This document shows, piece after piece, positions 9,250 through 17,496 of a stretch of DNA of 35,779 nucleotides. Origin of the DNA: Sulfidibacterium sp964473395. GTDB lineage: Bacteria; Bacteroidota; Bacteroidia; Bacteroidales; F082. The stretch lies in assembly GCA_964473395.1 (NCBI GenBank), contig CAYYOW010000013.1:1-35779 (forward strand). The letters are read 5' to 3'. Numbering within the stretch: position 1 is the first letter of the stretch; every line of letters starts with the position of its first letter. Position numbers and translations under genes: made by a program. A model generated the notes under the pieces. That model was given only the letters and a program-made list of their open reading frames with translations, was not told the origin of the DNA and made no database searches.

Positions 9250-9276
9250 GTAAAATTTACGTTCCTTGTAAGATGA

Positions 9277-9537
9277 TTAAACAAACAGAATCAACAGACA
9301 AACAACGATGGCACCGAAGGAAACTCCTTCGATAAGCGCCGCAGCTACAATCATGTTGGAACGGATATCGCCCACAGCCTCAGGCTGACGTGCAATGGCT
9401 TCAACCGCACCACGACCGATTTGTCCGATACCGATACCAGCTCCGATAGCAGCAATACCAGCACCGATACCGGCACCCATTTTTGCATAAGGAGCCAGAT
9501 TGGCTACAGCTTCCAGTAAAACAGTTAATAAATGCAT
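9277..9537 (-). CDS. atpE: F1Fo ATP synthase c subunit (rotor ring)
   Basis: This is the ion-carrying ring subunit. The 86 residues form two membrane helices joined by the conserved polar loop ARQPEA (residues 49-54). The first helix has the glycine-rich GAGIGAGIAAIGAGIGIG packing motif. The ion-binding carboxylate in helix 2 is Glu70 (AALIEGVSFG). Aligned with Na+-type rings such as that of Ilyobacter, the Na+ ligands Gln32, Ser66 and Thr67 correspond to Ile37, Gly71 and Val72 here, so the ring is predicted to carry H+. It follows atpB by 36 bases and is separated from atpF by a hairpin. Confidence 0.96.
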   Translation of the reverse strand: MHLLTVLLEAVANLAPYAKMGAGIGAGIAAIGAGIGIGQIGRGAVEAIARQPEAVGDIRSNMIVAAALIEGVSFGAIVVCLLILFV

Positions 9538-9573
9538 AATTTATAGATTAGTGATGAATAAATAGTTTCTAAA

Positions 9574-10686
9574 TTAATGATGCTCCGGCACTTCCGTGGC
9601 CATTCCAAAATATAATGCGGAAAGTAATACAAAAACGTAAGCCTGGATAAAAGCAACCAGAATTTCCAGCAAATCCAAAAAGATGGAAAAGGAAACGGAA
9701 AACAGGGAAACGCCATATCCCAGCCCGATACCAAACTTCCCGAAAATAAATATCAGACTGATAAAACCCGCCAACACAATATGGCCGGAAACCATATTGG
9801 CAAAAAGACGAACCATCAGGACAAAAGGCTTGGTGAAAATCCCCATGAGTTCAACAAAAGGCATAAGCGGAATAGGAAATTTTAACCACCACGGAACGCC
9901 GGGGGTGTTGAAAATATCTTTCCAGTAATGTTTGTTTCCGCTAACCGTTGTAATCACAAAGGTAAAGAGGGCCATAACACCGGTAACAGCAATGTTTCCC
10001 GTAACATTAGCACCACCAGGAAAAAAGGGGAAAATCCCAATGAGGTTACTGAACAGGATAAAAAAGAACAGTGTCATTAGGTAAGGCAGGTAACGCTCAA
10101 ATTTCTCTTCTCCAATAGAATCTTTGGCCACATCATCGCGGATAAACAGCACCAATGGCTCCATTAAAGACTGTAACCCTTTCGGAGCCTGCCCCTTTCT
10201 TTTGGAATAAGATTTGGCAACAGAAAGAAAAACAATTATCAATAGCAGCGCGTCTAAAAAAATAGCAAACACCGTTTTGGTGATAGAGATATCCAGTTGT
10301 GGAGGAACCTCCTTGCCATTGGCGTCTTTGCGAACCAACTTTCCAATATTCGGTCCTTCCTCAGCCACACGATAGCCTTTGTAAGAAGCCTGTCCGTGTT
10401 TTAACCGGGAAGAAGAGAAAACAATCCAATGTCCCTGATCATAAAGAATAACAGGCAAATACAGGGAAACCTGGTGATCGCCCACACTAAAAAAATGCCA
10501 TTCGTAGGAATCTGTAACGTGCTCCATTATCATATTCCCAATGTCCAACTCCTCCTTTTTGCTGTGAGTTTTGTCCGATGAGGACGATGGTTGATTCCCA
10601 GCCACTAAATTTAGTGGTACAACAAAAAAGAAAGAGAAAAATAAAAAAAGAGTAATTATCTGATTTACAGCCGCTTTCCTAACCAT
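9574..10686 (-). CDS. atpB: F1Fo ATP synthase a subunit with extracytoplasmic N-terminal extension
   Basis: This is the stator channel subunit next to the c-ring. I choose the ATG at 10686 (370 residues); a TTG at 10695 would add three residues. The protein begins with a signal-peptide-like segment (MVRKAAVNQIITLFLFFSFF...) and a polar region of about 110 residues that should lie outside the cytoplasm. The standard multi-helix channel follows. The essential arginine is in LMVRLFANMVSGH (Arg293, equivalent to E. coli Arg210), and the last helix carries FIQAYVFVLLSALYFG. Such long forms are usual in Bacteroidota. It is the first gene of the cluster. A weak -7 candidate (TAAAATTG, minus strand 10721-10728) lies upstream. 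No atpI-like gene precedes it. Confidence 0.95.
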   Translation of the reverse strand: MVRKAAVNQIITLFLFFSFFFVVPLNLVAGNQPSSSSDKTHSKKEELDIGNMIMEHVTDSYEWHFFSVGDHQVSLYLPVILYDQGHWIVFSSSRLKHGQASYKGYRVAEEGPNIGKLVRKDANGKEVPPQLDISITKTVFAIFLDALLLIIVFLSVAKSYSKRKGQAPKGLQSLMEPLVLFIRDDVAKDSIGEEKFERYLPYLMTLFFFILFSNLIGIFPFFPGGANVTGNIAVTGVMALFTFVITTVSGNKHYWKDIFNTPGVPWWLKFPIPLMPFVELMGIFTKPFVLMVRLFANMVSGHIVLAGFISLIFIFGKFGIGLGYGVSLFSVSFSIFLDLLEILVAFIQAYVFVLLSALYFGMATEVPEHH

Positions 10687-10850
10687 AGCTAACAAGGGTA
10701 TTCGTTTTTTAACTTGTGTGCAATTTTACGAAGAAAAGCTGTAATAATAAAAGGCTTTTTAAATAAATTTAAATATGTGATGTTTATAATGTTCGATATT
10801 CTGTTTTTCAATAAGTTTTATCTGTTTTTTAGTCTTTCGGGGTACCTTTA

Positions 10851-10880
10851 TTTTGTTGACCAATTTTTTTTGTATATTCA
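10851..10880 (+). promoter_or_regulatory. Possible promoter of the NTF2-like lipoprotein gene
   Basis: TTTTG at 10851-10855 and TATATTCA at 10873-10880 partly match the Bacteroidota -33/-7 pattern. The spacing is 17 bases and the -7 has two mismatches, so this is a weak candidate. Confidence 0.3.
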
Positions 10881-10915
10881 CAGCATAAAAATTAATTAAC
10901 CAAAAACTCTTTATC

Positions 10916-11419
10916 ATGAAAAGCATCATCTTTACATTATTTGGCTTACTCCTGATGGCTGCTGCCTGCAACGCTCCCAAAAACCCAAAGGCAGGTAATC
11001 AGGACAACGAAAAAGCTGTTGCCAATGTGTTGGAAAAGTATGTCATTGCCAATGAAAATCAGGATTTTTCCATGATTGAACAAATCTGGGCTCCCGACAG
11101 TGACATCATTCTGTTTGGTACAAACTCAGAAGAGAAACTTATGGGTTGGGCCAACATTAAAAAAGCCATTAAACAACAGTTTGCCAGTATTAGCGAAACC
11201 TACATCTCCCCTTCCAGTCAGTTTATTAAACTAAACCCGATGCAAAATACCGCTTGGTTTGCAGAGATCTTAAATTATAACTTTGTCTATCAGGGAAAAG
11301 CGAGGAGTTTTGAAGGGGTCCGGTTTACCGGTGTTCTGGAAAAGCAGAAAGATGGATGGAAAATCGTACAGGCGCATCTTTCTATTCCTGCACACATCGA
11401 CCTGCGAACAAAAAAATAA
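10916..11419 (+). CDS. Lipoprotein with SnoaL/DUF4440-like (NTF2-fold) domain
   Basis: The 167 residues begin with a lipoprotein signal (MKSIIFTLFGLLLMAAAC), so the mature protein should be anchored through Cys18. The rest follows the SnoaL-like / DUF4440 pattern of the NTF2 fold: an initial helix (ANVLEKYVIANENQDFSMIEQIWAPDSDI) and a curved sheet with the closing motif EGVRFTGVLEKQKDGWKIVQ. That ending is typical of calcium/calmodulin-kinase-association and ketosteroid-isomerase-like domains. No enzyme activity can be assigned. It stands alone, convergent with the next gene, with a shared terminator between them. Confidence 0.75.
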   Translation: MKSIIFTLFGLLLMAAACNAPKNPKAGNQDNEKAVANVLEKYVIANENQDFSMIEQIWAPDSDIILFGTNSEEKLMGWANIKKAIKQQFASISETYISPSSQFIKLNPMQNTAWFAEILNYNFVYQGKARSFEGVRFTGVLEKQKDGWKIVQAHLSIPAHIDLRTKK

Positions 11420-11433
11420 ATTTTGTAATAAAA

Positions 11434-11459
11434 AAAGCCGGTAAAACCAGCTTTCTTTT
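11434..11459. terminator. Terminator between convergent lipoprotein genes
   Basis: AAAGCCGGT (11434-11442) pairs with ACCAGCTTT (11446-11454) with one mismatch. Upstream A bases and a downstream T-rich run (CTTTTATTA) make it usable from both strands. Confidence 0.65.
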
Positions 11460-11476
11460 ATTAGTAGTACATGCTG

Positions 11477-12028
11477 TTATTTGGATCCTAACGGATTGGC
11501 TACGATGGTCGAGTTTACACTAACCGAAAGAGTAAAAGTAAAATCATCCTTGTCAGTAGTTCCCGAAAAGGTGACCGTAACCGGTTTTTTTGCACTAAGA
11601 ATTTTATTGAACTCCGTCCACTGACCGGTGGAGTTATCCATGGTAAAAGTACCGCCGTTTTTAATAGGTAGATTAGTAAAAGCCCAGCTCGCAGTGCCAG
11701 CATCTGAAGAAAATGAAATAGTACCGGTTTGCAAAACAGCCTCTTTCGTAACATTTTTAAACGTCCCGGTAAGTTTGGTAATATTCCACGATTTAATCAG
11801 ATTTAGATATTGAGAAACATCGGAATTATCAGTAAGGTTTATTGTAGTACTTTCTGAGAAAGTACCTTGTACAGCTTTGATAGAACTTATAGCTGGCACC
11901 GTAACATTAATATCAACAGTATAGTTGGCATCAAATTTCTTATCCAGCAGAGATTTAATCTTGCTACATCCAGAACTGAACACAAGTCCGGATAAAAGGA
12001 TAGCAGCAAAAAACATTTTTACTTTCAT
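11477..12028 (-). CDS. Hypothetical beta-rich lipoprotein
   Basis: I do not recognise this 183-residue protein. It has a clear lipoprotein signal (FFAAILLSGLVFSSGC, Cys21). The mature part is rich in Thr, Ser, Val and Asn in alternating patterns (TYTVDINVTVP-like strands, TLSVSVNSTIV), which suggests an all-beta domain on the cell surface or in the periplasm. No catalytic motif is visible. It has its own -7 element, is convergent with the NTF2-like lipoprotein gene and diverges from eno. Confidence 0.7.
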   Translation of the reverse strand: MKVKMFFAAILLSGLVFSSGCSKIKSLLDKKFDANYTVDINVTVPAISSIKAVQGTFSESTTINLTDNSDVSQYLNLIKSWNITKLTGTFKNVTKEAVLQTGTISFSSDAGTASWAFTNLPIKNGGTFTMDNSTGQWTEFNKILSAKKPVTVTFSGTTDKDDFTFTLSVSVNSTIVANPLGSK

Positions 12029-12062
12029 AGTTTTGTAATTATAGGGATTTATAAATAGCGTA

Positions 12063-12070
12063 CAAATATA
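12063..12070 (-). promoter_or_regulatory. -7 element upstream of the hypothetical lipoprotein gene
   Basis: On the minus strand this reads TATATTTG, a full match to TAnnTTTG, 34 bases before the ATG at 12028. No TTTG is present at the normal -33 distance. Confidence 0.5.
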
Positions 12071-12335
12071 TACATATTTTCATACTTCCGTGTGCCTTAC
12101 ACAAAAAACAGAGTGGTAACAAATATAGATGAAAGAGAAAACCTTTGCGTTTTTTTTCAATATCAGCACGAAAATTACACATTTCAAATCCTGCAATCGT
12201 TATAAACAGAAGTCACCGGCAGCAGGAGTCATCGACGAAGGAAAAAAAGTGGACAGAGTAGTCTTTTATTTGTTTCTTAGCTGGAAAATGATGAATTTTA
12301 CCGGCTGAAAAAGTAAATTTTAAAACTATCAAAAT

Positions 12336-12342
12336 AAGGAGG
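12336..12342 (+). promoter_or_regulatory. Strong Shine-Dalgarno site of eno
   Basis: AAGGAGG lies 6 bases before the ATG at 12349. Most genes in this window have no such site, as is normal in Bacteroidota, so eno may be initiated in a different and stronger way. Confidence 0.75.
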
Positions 12343-12348
12343 TTAAAA

Positions 12349-13626
12349 ATGTTAAACAACAAAATAAGCGGTATTCGTGCCATGGAGATTCTTGATTCAA
12401 GAGGAAATCCCACAGTAAGGGTTTATCTGGAACTCAGCGATGGTACTCAGGCAGTTGCATCGGTTCCTTCGGGAGCCAGCACGGGTGAAAATGAAGCCGT
12501 TGAATTACGCGATGGCGACAAAAAACGCTATGGTGGAAAAGGTGTACTGAAAGCCGTAGAAAATGTGAATAAAGTACTTGCCCCTGCTCTTTTGGGTATG
12601 CATGCACACGAGCAGTCGATTATCGACCGCAAAATGATTGAACTGGATGGCACCAAAAACAAATCCAACCTTGGCGCCAATGCCATTTTGGGCGTTTCTA
12701 TGGCCGTAGCACGCGCTGCTGCCAATTCGGCCCATTTGCCCTTATACCAGTACCTCGGTGGCGCCGGGGCACGTCGTATTCCTGTTCCCTGCATGAATAT
12801 TCTGAACGGAGGCGCTCATGCCGACAATAGTGTTGACATTCAAGAATTTATGGCTGTTCCGATTGGGGCTCCCAATTTCCGCGAAGGTCTGCGTTATGTG
12901 GCAGAAACTTTCCACACATTAAAAGGTATTTTGAAAGGCCGCGGTCTCTCTACCGGTGTAGGTGATGAAGGTGGTTTTGCACCTAACCTCGACAGCAATG
13001 AAGATGTGGTTGAGACGATCATCCAGGCTATTGAAAAAGCCGGTTTCAAACCCGGAAAAGATATTGCCATTGCCATTGACAATGCAGCAAGTTCTTTTTG
13101 CACCGACAACAAAGATCACTACGACCTCAAATGGTCGGGAGCCGGCAAAATGGATAGTAACGGTCTGATTAAAATGGCCGAAGAGTGGGTTTCAAAATAT
13201 CCCATCGTACTGTGGGAAGACCCATTGGCTGAAAACGACTGGGAAGGATTTAAAAACTTCACTACCCGCCTTGGTAATAAAATTGAAGTAGTAGGCGATG
13301 ACATTTTTGTTACCAATACCGAGTACATCACACGTGGTATTGCAGAAGGCACTGCCAATTCAGCCCTTATCAAGCTAAACCAGATAGGTTCGGTGAGCGA
13401 AACCATAGAAGCTGTTCGCATGTGCCGCGATGCCGGCTGGCGTTACTTCATCTCGCACCGTTCAGGCGAAACTACCGATACATTCCTTGCCGACTTTGCC
13501 GTAGCCATGGATGGCGGTCACCTGAAAACAGGTTCTGCCAGCCGTAGTGAACGTTTGGCCAAATACAACCGGCTGTTGGAAATTGAGCAGGAACTCGGTG
13601 ACACGGCTTTCTACTACTGGAAATAA
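12349..13626 (+). CDS. eno: Enolase
   Basis: Enolase interconverts 2-phosphoglycerate and phosphoenolpyruvate in cytoplasmic glycolysis and gluconeogenesis. The 425 residues match the family length. Visible signatures are the mobile loop SGASTG (41-46), the acid/base Glu207 in GDEGGFAP, and the Mg2+ ligands Asp244 (IDNA), Glu290 (WEDPL) and Asp317 (GDDIF). The catalytic Lys342 (IKLNQ) and FISHRSGETTD are also present. The gene stands alone with a strong ribosome site and its own terminator. Nothing is unusual in the protein. Confidence 0.98.
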   Translation: MLNNKISGIRAMEILDSRGNPTVRVYLELSDGTQAVASVPSGASTGENEAVELRDGDKKRYGGKGVLKAVENVNKVLAPALLGMHAHEQSIIDRKMIELDGTKNKSNLGANAILGVSMAVARAAANSAHLPLYQYLGGAGARRIPVPCMNILNGGAHADNSVDIQEFMAVPIGAPNFREGLRYVAETFHTLKGILKGRGLSTGVGDEGGFAPNLDSNEDVVETIIQAIEKAGFKPGKDIAIAIDNAASSFCTDNKDHYDLKWSGAGKMDSNGLIKMAEEWVSKYPIVLWEDPLAENDWEGFKNFTTRLGNKIEVVGDDIFVTNTEYITRGIAEGTANSALIKLNQIGSVSETIEAVRMCRDAGWRYFISHRSGETTDTFLADFAVAMDGGHLKTGSASRSERLAKYNRLLEIEQELGDTAFYYWK

Positions 13627-13646
13627 TTTCCCAAATTTCACATAAT

Positions 13647-13682
13647 AAAAAGGCTGTCCGATTTGAGGAACAGCCTTTTTTA
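13647..13682 (+). terminator. Intrinsic terminator of eno
   Basis: AAAAAGGCTGT (13647-13657) pairs perfectly with ACAGCCTTTTT (13670-13680), and a T run follows. It begins 20 bases after the eno stop codon. Confidence 0.88.
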
Positions 13683-13696
13683 TTTCACAAAAGCCA

Positions 13697-13726
13697 TTTG
13701 GTTATTTGGTAAAAAGCCTACTTTTG
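13697..13726 (+). promoter_or_regulatory. Promoter of the transglutaminase-like gene
   Basis: TTTG (13697-13700) and TACTTTTG (13719-13726) are 18 bases apart and fit the Bacteroidota -33/-7 pattern. The expected start of transcription is only about 6-8 bases before the ATG at 13740, so the mRNA would have a very short leader. Confidence 0.55.
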
Positions 13727-13739
13727 AAAAAAAGATTGT

Positions 13740-14405
13740 ATGGATAAGTATTTACAGCCAACATCGTTTTTAGATTTTGACCATCCTGATGTAAAAACTT
13801 TTGTACAGAAAACTATCCAGGGGCTTTCCGATCCACGTCAAATAGCTGTGAAACTGTTTTATACCATACGAGACAGCATACGTTACAACCCCTATTACGT
13901 TGATTTAACCGTAGAAGGTATGCGGGCAAGCACCACGCTCGAAAAAGGTTTCGGCTGGTGTGTTGGGAAAGCTGTACTTCTTTCTGCCACATGCCGGGCT
14001 GCGGGAATACCTGCACAACTGGGGTTCTCAGATGTACGTAACCATCAAAATCCTGAAAAAATTACCAAAATCCTGAAAACCGATGTGTATTTTTGGCACG
14101 GATACAGCCTGCTTTATCTGAATGGGAAATGGGTGAAGGCCACACCGGCTTTCGATCTGGAACTTTGCAAACAACAAGGTATTATACCAGTGGAATTTGA
14201 CGGGGAAAATGATGCTGTCTTCCACTTTTACGACTGCCATGGGCAGCCACACATGGAGTATCTGAATGAGTGTGGTGTTTTTGATGACCTGCCGTTAGAA
14301 CAAATCCGTGAAACATACGAAGATAAATACACTGAAAATATGTTGAAATTTTTTCTTTCCGGAGATACATCTCTGAGAAGAAAACCAATACAAACAGAAA
14401 AATAG
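13740..14405 (+). CDS. Transglutaminase-like superfamily protein
   Basis: The 221 residues carry the transglutaminase-core pattern. Cys74 is in GFGWCVGKAVLLSATCRAAG, His120 in YFWHGYSLLYLNGKW and Asp139 in ATPAFD, giving the Cys-His-Asp triad of this fold. Bacterial members without extra domains are usually cysteine proteases or peptide-modifying enzymes; the substrate cannot be read from the sequence. There is no signal peptide, so it should act in the cytoplasm. The ATG at 13740 gives the only full-length frame. It lies 62 bases before the SLC12-like gene and may be co-transcribed with it. Confidence 0.85.
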   Translation: MDKYLQPTSFLDFDHPDVKTFVQKTIQGLSDPRQIAVKLFYTIRDSIRYNPYYVDLTVEGMRASTTLEKGFGWCVGKAVLLSATCRAAGIPAQLGFSDVRNHQNPEKITKILKTDVYFWHGYSLLYLNGKWVKATPAFDLELCKQQGIIPVEFDGENDAVFHFYDCHGQPHMEYLNECGVFDDLPLEQIRETYEDKYTENMLKFFLSGDTSLRRKPIQTEK

Positions 14406-14467
14406 AAAAAAATAATTAAGATGTTCGGAAATTGTAAATGTAAAAGTGCATTTAAGAATTAACAGTC

Positions 14468-16693
14468 ATGAAAAAAGCAACTTCCCTGCAACCGGAAAAA
14501 AACATGGGATCGGCCCCGGTTTATTTTACTGCCATCTCTACTATTCTCGGAGCAATTTTATTTTTACGTTTCGGTGTGGCAGTGGGTACCGTAGGTATGG
14601 CAGGAGTTCTTCTCCTGATTTTGATAGGGCACATGGTTACACTCCCCACGTCCATGGCTATTTCAGAGATTGCTACCAACCAAAAGGTAGAAGGAGGTGG
14701 AGAGTATTATATGATTTCCCGCTCTTTCGGATTAAATATCGGAGCCACCATCGGCATTTCCCTTTACCTGTCACAAGCCATCAGCGTTGCTTTTTATATT
14801 ATTGCTTTTACGGAAGCATTTACGCCACTGCTTCATTTTGTTCAGGTTCATTACGATCTTTTCATTCCCAGACAGGCTATTAGCATTCCGGCTCTATTAA
14901 TTCTCGGACTTCTCATTTGGAGAAAAGGAGCCTCTCTCGGTGTAAAAATGTTGTACGTAGTGGTAACTATTTTGCTGTTGGCGCTAACGGCTTTTTTCCT
15001 CGGCCACCCTGTTTCCGATATGACTTATGCCAATGAGGTTGCCGAACCTCTGCGCAACACAGATCAGCTCTTTATCATGCTTGCCATTATCTTTCCGGCT
15101 TTTACAGGGATGGATGCCGGAGTTGGATTATCAGGCGACCTGAAAAGTCCGCAAAAATCCATACCTCGCGGTACTTTGTGGGCAACCCTTTCGGGGATGA
15201 TTATTTATGTTTTCGTTGTCCTCAAACTGAACGCCTCAGCCACGCCACAGGATCTCATATCGCAACCTTTGATTATGAGTAAAATTGCGCTGTACGGCTG
15301 GATTATTATTCCTCTCGGACTGGCAGCGGCCACCCTTTCCAGCGCCATTGGTTCTCTACTGGTAGCGCCACGAACCCTGCAGGCCATTGCTGTTGACAAG
15401 TCTTTTCCATCAGAAAAGATGAACACACTGCTGGGGAAAGGAAAAGGAAAAACCAACGAACCCCAAAGCGCCACTTTCTTCACCCTTTTGCTGGCGCTGG
15501 TATTTGTAGCACTGGGAAGCATAGATGCTGTTGCGAAAATTATTTCCATGTTTTTCATGATTACCTATGCCTCCATGAACCTGATTTCTTTTCTAAACCA
15601 CTTCGGTTCTGACCCTTCCTACCGTCCTACTTTTCAGTCAAAATGGTATTTCTCGCTCGCCGGATTTATTTTTGCTACCGTTTTGATGTTTTTGATGAAT
15701 CCTTTCTATGCTTTTATTTCCGTCGTATCTATTTTTCTATTGTATTTTTTAATGAAACGTATTCATCAGGACAGAAGAGGGCTCGAAAATATTTTTCATG
15801 GCGTTATGTTTCAAATTAGCCGTAAGCTGACTGTTTTTCTGCAAAGTGGCACCATGAAAGAGAGAACCTGGCGACCTTCTGCCATATGCATTTCGTCTGA
15901 TACCTTTGAACGGGATAAGATCTTTGATTTACTCAACTGGATTTCCTACTCACATGGCTTTGGCACATATATGCATTATATTCAGGGTTACTATTCACGT
16001 GAAACCCACAAAGAAGCAAAGCAAATTATGGATCGCCTGATTACAAAAGCAAACAAAACAGCAGGGAATATGATTGTGGACACCATTATTTCACCTTCTT
16101 ATACCTCCGCCATTGCGCAAATTATTCAGACCCCCGGAATTTCAGGTGTAGAGAATAATATTGTAATATTTGAGTTCGACAAACACCAGCCCGACCAGCT
16201 TCCTCAGATTATTGAAAACCTGCGTATGGTTCAGGCAGGCGATTTTGATATCTGCATTCTGGGAAGTTCCATGAGGAATATCAAATACGATAACGGTATC
16301 CATATATGGATTCGTAACCTAAACAGAGATAACGAGCGCCTGATGATTCTTCTCAGCTATGTAATTCTGGGACATCCCGCATGGAAAAACGCCACCATAA
16401 GTCTTTTTACCCTTTCTCCCAAAAATAAAATGGAAGAAACCAGAAACAGTATCGCCCAGTTTGTGCTGGAAGGGCGGCTACCTGTCTCAAGAAAAAACAT
16501 TACCGTTATTGAGCAGGATCCCAAAGTAAACTTCAGGACGCTTCTTGCGCAACACTCTTCCGAAGCTGCACTTACTATTGTCGGGTTTTATAATGAACAG
16601 CTTAAACATGAAGGCCAAAAGCATTTTGAAGGATTTGATGAGGTGGGTGATATTTTGTTTGTGAATGCGCACGATTTACTGGAGATAACTTAA
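14468..16693 (+). CDS. SLC12-type cation-chloride cotransporter homologue (APC superfamily)
   Basis: The 741-residue protein has about twelve membrane helices up to residue 428 and a soluble carboxy-terminal domain (430-741). The first helices closely follow animal Na-K-Cl and K-Cl cotransporters: GAILFLRFGVAVGTVG, then AISEIATNQKVEGGGEYYMI and SRSFG (residues 64-88), which parallels the GGGAYYLISRSLG signature of SLC12. This argues for ion-coupled K+/Cl- or Na+/Cl- transport rather than amino acid uptake, although many automatic annotations say amino acid permease. The C-terminal domain resembles the cytoplasmic regulatory domain of the family. Potassium-transport genes follow directly. The substrate is inferred from family. 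Confidence 0.85.
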   Translation: MKKATSLQPEKNMGSAPVYFTAISTILGAILFLRFGVAVGTVGMAGVLLLILIGHMVTLPTSMAISEIATNQKVEGGGEYYMISRSFGLNIGATIGISLYLSQAISVAFYIIAFTEAFTPLLHFVQVHYDLFIPRQAISIPALLILGLLIWRKGASLGVKMLYVVVTILLLALTAFFLGHPVSDMTYANEVAEPLRNTDQLFIMLAIIFPAFTGMDAGVGLSGDLKSPQKSIPRGTLWATLSGMIIYVFVVLKLNASATPQDLISQPLIMSKIALYGWIIIPLGLAAATLSSAIGSLLVAPRTLQAIAVDKSFPSEKMNTLLGKGKGKTNEPQSATFFTLLLALVFVALGSIDAVAKIISMFFMITYASMNLISFLNHFGSDPSYRPTFQSKWYFSLAGFIFATVLMFLMNPFYAFISVVSIFLLYFLMKRIHQDRRGLENIFHGVMFQISRKLTVFLQSGTMKERTWRPSAICISSDTFERDKIFDLLNWISYSHGFGTYMHYIQGYYSRETHKEAKQIMDRLITKANKTAGNMIVDTIISPSYTSAIAQIIQTPGISGVENNIVIFEFDKHQPDQLPQIIENLRMVQAGDFDICILGSSMRNIKYDNGIHIWIRNLNRDNERLMILLSYVILGHPAWKNATISLFTLSPKNKMEETRNSIAQFVLEGRLPVSRKNITVIEQDPKVNFRTLLAQHSSEAALTIVGFYNEQLKHEGQKHFEGFDEVGDILFVNAHDLLEIT

Positions 16694-16764
16694 CCCCGCT
16701 TTATCCGTACATTTTTAAAATATGAATAAATTATACTGCCGGAATAAGCTTTCTTTATTTTCTG

Positions 16765-16772
16765 TACATTTG
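16765..16772 (+). promoter_or_regulatory. -7 element upstream of ktrA
   Basis: TACATTTG fully matches TAnnTTTG, 22 bases before the ATG at 16795. No good -33 is present at normal spacing. Confidence 0.5.
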
Positions 16773-16794
16773 CCACTCAAAACTAAGTAAAATC

Positions 16795-17490
16795 ATGTCT
16801 AATAATCAGTTTGTTGTCATCGGAATCGGGCAATTCGGGGAGGCTATTGCACGGTCACTTTCTGAAAAAGGTGCCGAAGTTCTGGCCATTGACAAGAGCC
16901 AGGAAAAGGTGGATTACATTGCCAACGACGTAGCTTATGCCGTTGCATTAGATTCCACTGATAAAAACGCTCTTATCTCTCAAAATATTCAGAACTACGA
17001 TGCTGTGGTCATTGCTATTGGTGAAGATTTTGAAGAACTGCTTCTCACAGCCGTCAACCTCATCGAGCTGGATATTAAACGTATTATTGTCCGGGCAAAG
17101 GGCAAAGTAAACCGTTTGATTTTGGAAAAGCTGGGGCTGAAAGAAATATTCTCACCGGAACATGCTGTTGGTGCAGTGGTTGCCGAACGGCTTTTGAATC
17201 CCAGCATTGTAAACTTCCTGGACCTGCCCGATGGCTACGTGATTACCGAAATAAAAGCTCCCAAATCTGTTATCGGACAGACACTCCAGTCCATTCAATT
17301 GCGTGAAGCTTACAATATCAATCTGGTCACCATTAAAAATGAGGTGGAAGAAAAAGAGGGCGATAAGATTGTTAAAAGACAGCACATCAAAGGGGTTCCT
17401 CACAGAGATACGGTCATCAACGAAAATGATTTTATTGTCGTTTTTGGCAGTACCCGCGATATTCAGAAATTCATCGACATAAATAATTAG
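16795..17490 (+). CDS. ktrA: Potassium channel regulatory subunit KtrA/TrkA (RCK domains)
   Basis: This is the cytoplasmic gating ring of a Ktr/Trk potassium uptake system. The 231 residues contain one RCK_N (Rossmann) domain with the nucleotide-binding GIGQFG (Gly10, Gly12, Gly15) and the ribose-binding acidic residue Asp33 (LAIDKS). A carboxy-terminal RCK_C domain (about 140-231) follows. One such unit makes it KtrA-like; E. coli TrkA has two. The membrane partner starts 6 bases after its stop codon, so the pair is surely one operon. Confidence 0.93.
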   Translation: MSNNQFVVIGIGQFGEAIARSLSEKGAEVLAIDKSQEKVDYIANDVAYAVALDSTDKNALISQNIQNYDAVVIAIGEDFEELLLTAVNLIELDIKRIIVRAKGKVNRLILEKLGLKEIFSPEHAVGAVVAERLLNPSIVNFLDLPDGYVITEIKAPKSVIGQTLQSIQLREAYNINLVTIKNEVEEKEGDKIVKRQHIKGVPHRDTVINENDFIVVFGSTRDIQKFIDINN

Positions 17491-17496
17491 TCGGTT

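Larger units (their letters stand above)
12029..12348. other. Divergent intergenic region between the lipoprotein gene and eno
   Basis: This 320-base region carries the lipoprotein -7 element and must hold the eno promoter. A near match TAAATTTT at 12314-12321 is the best eno -7 candidate, though it sits very close to the start. No small RNA or other structured element was recognised. Confidence 0.5.

Noticed and set aside
9277..9537. A Na+-type c-ring, because a Gln (Gln39) is present in helix 1
   Set aside because: The Gln is two positions away from the Na+-site Gln32 of known Na+ rings, and the Ser/Thr ligands in helix 2 are missing.
10759..10980. 73-codon minus-strand frame before the NTF2-like lipoprotein gene
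   Set aside because: It overlaps the lipoprotein signal region and is Lys/Ile/Asn-rich as expected from AT-rich spacer DNA.
12213..12413. 66-codon minus-strand frame over the eno start
   Set aside because: It overlaps the eno ribosome site and coding start and has no independent support.
14446..14883. 145-codon frame overlapping the start of the SLC12-like gene
   Set aside because: It is an out-of-frame shadow; the main frame carries the conserved transporter helices.
14468..16693. Calling the transporter an amino acid permease
   Set aside because: The signature in helices 1-3 and the soluble C-terminal domain fit SLC12 cotransporters better.
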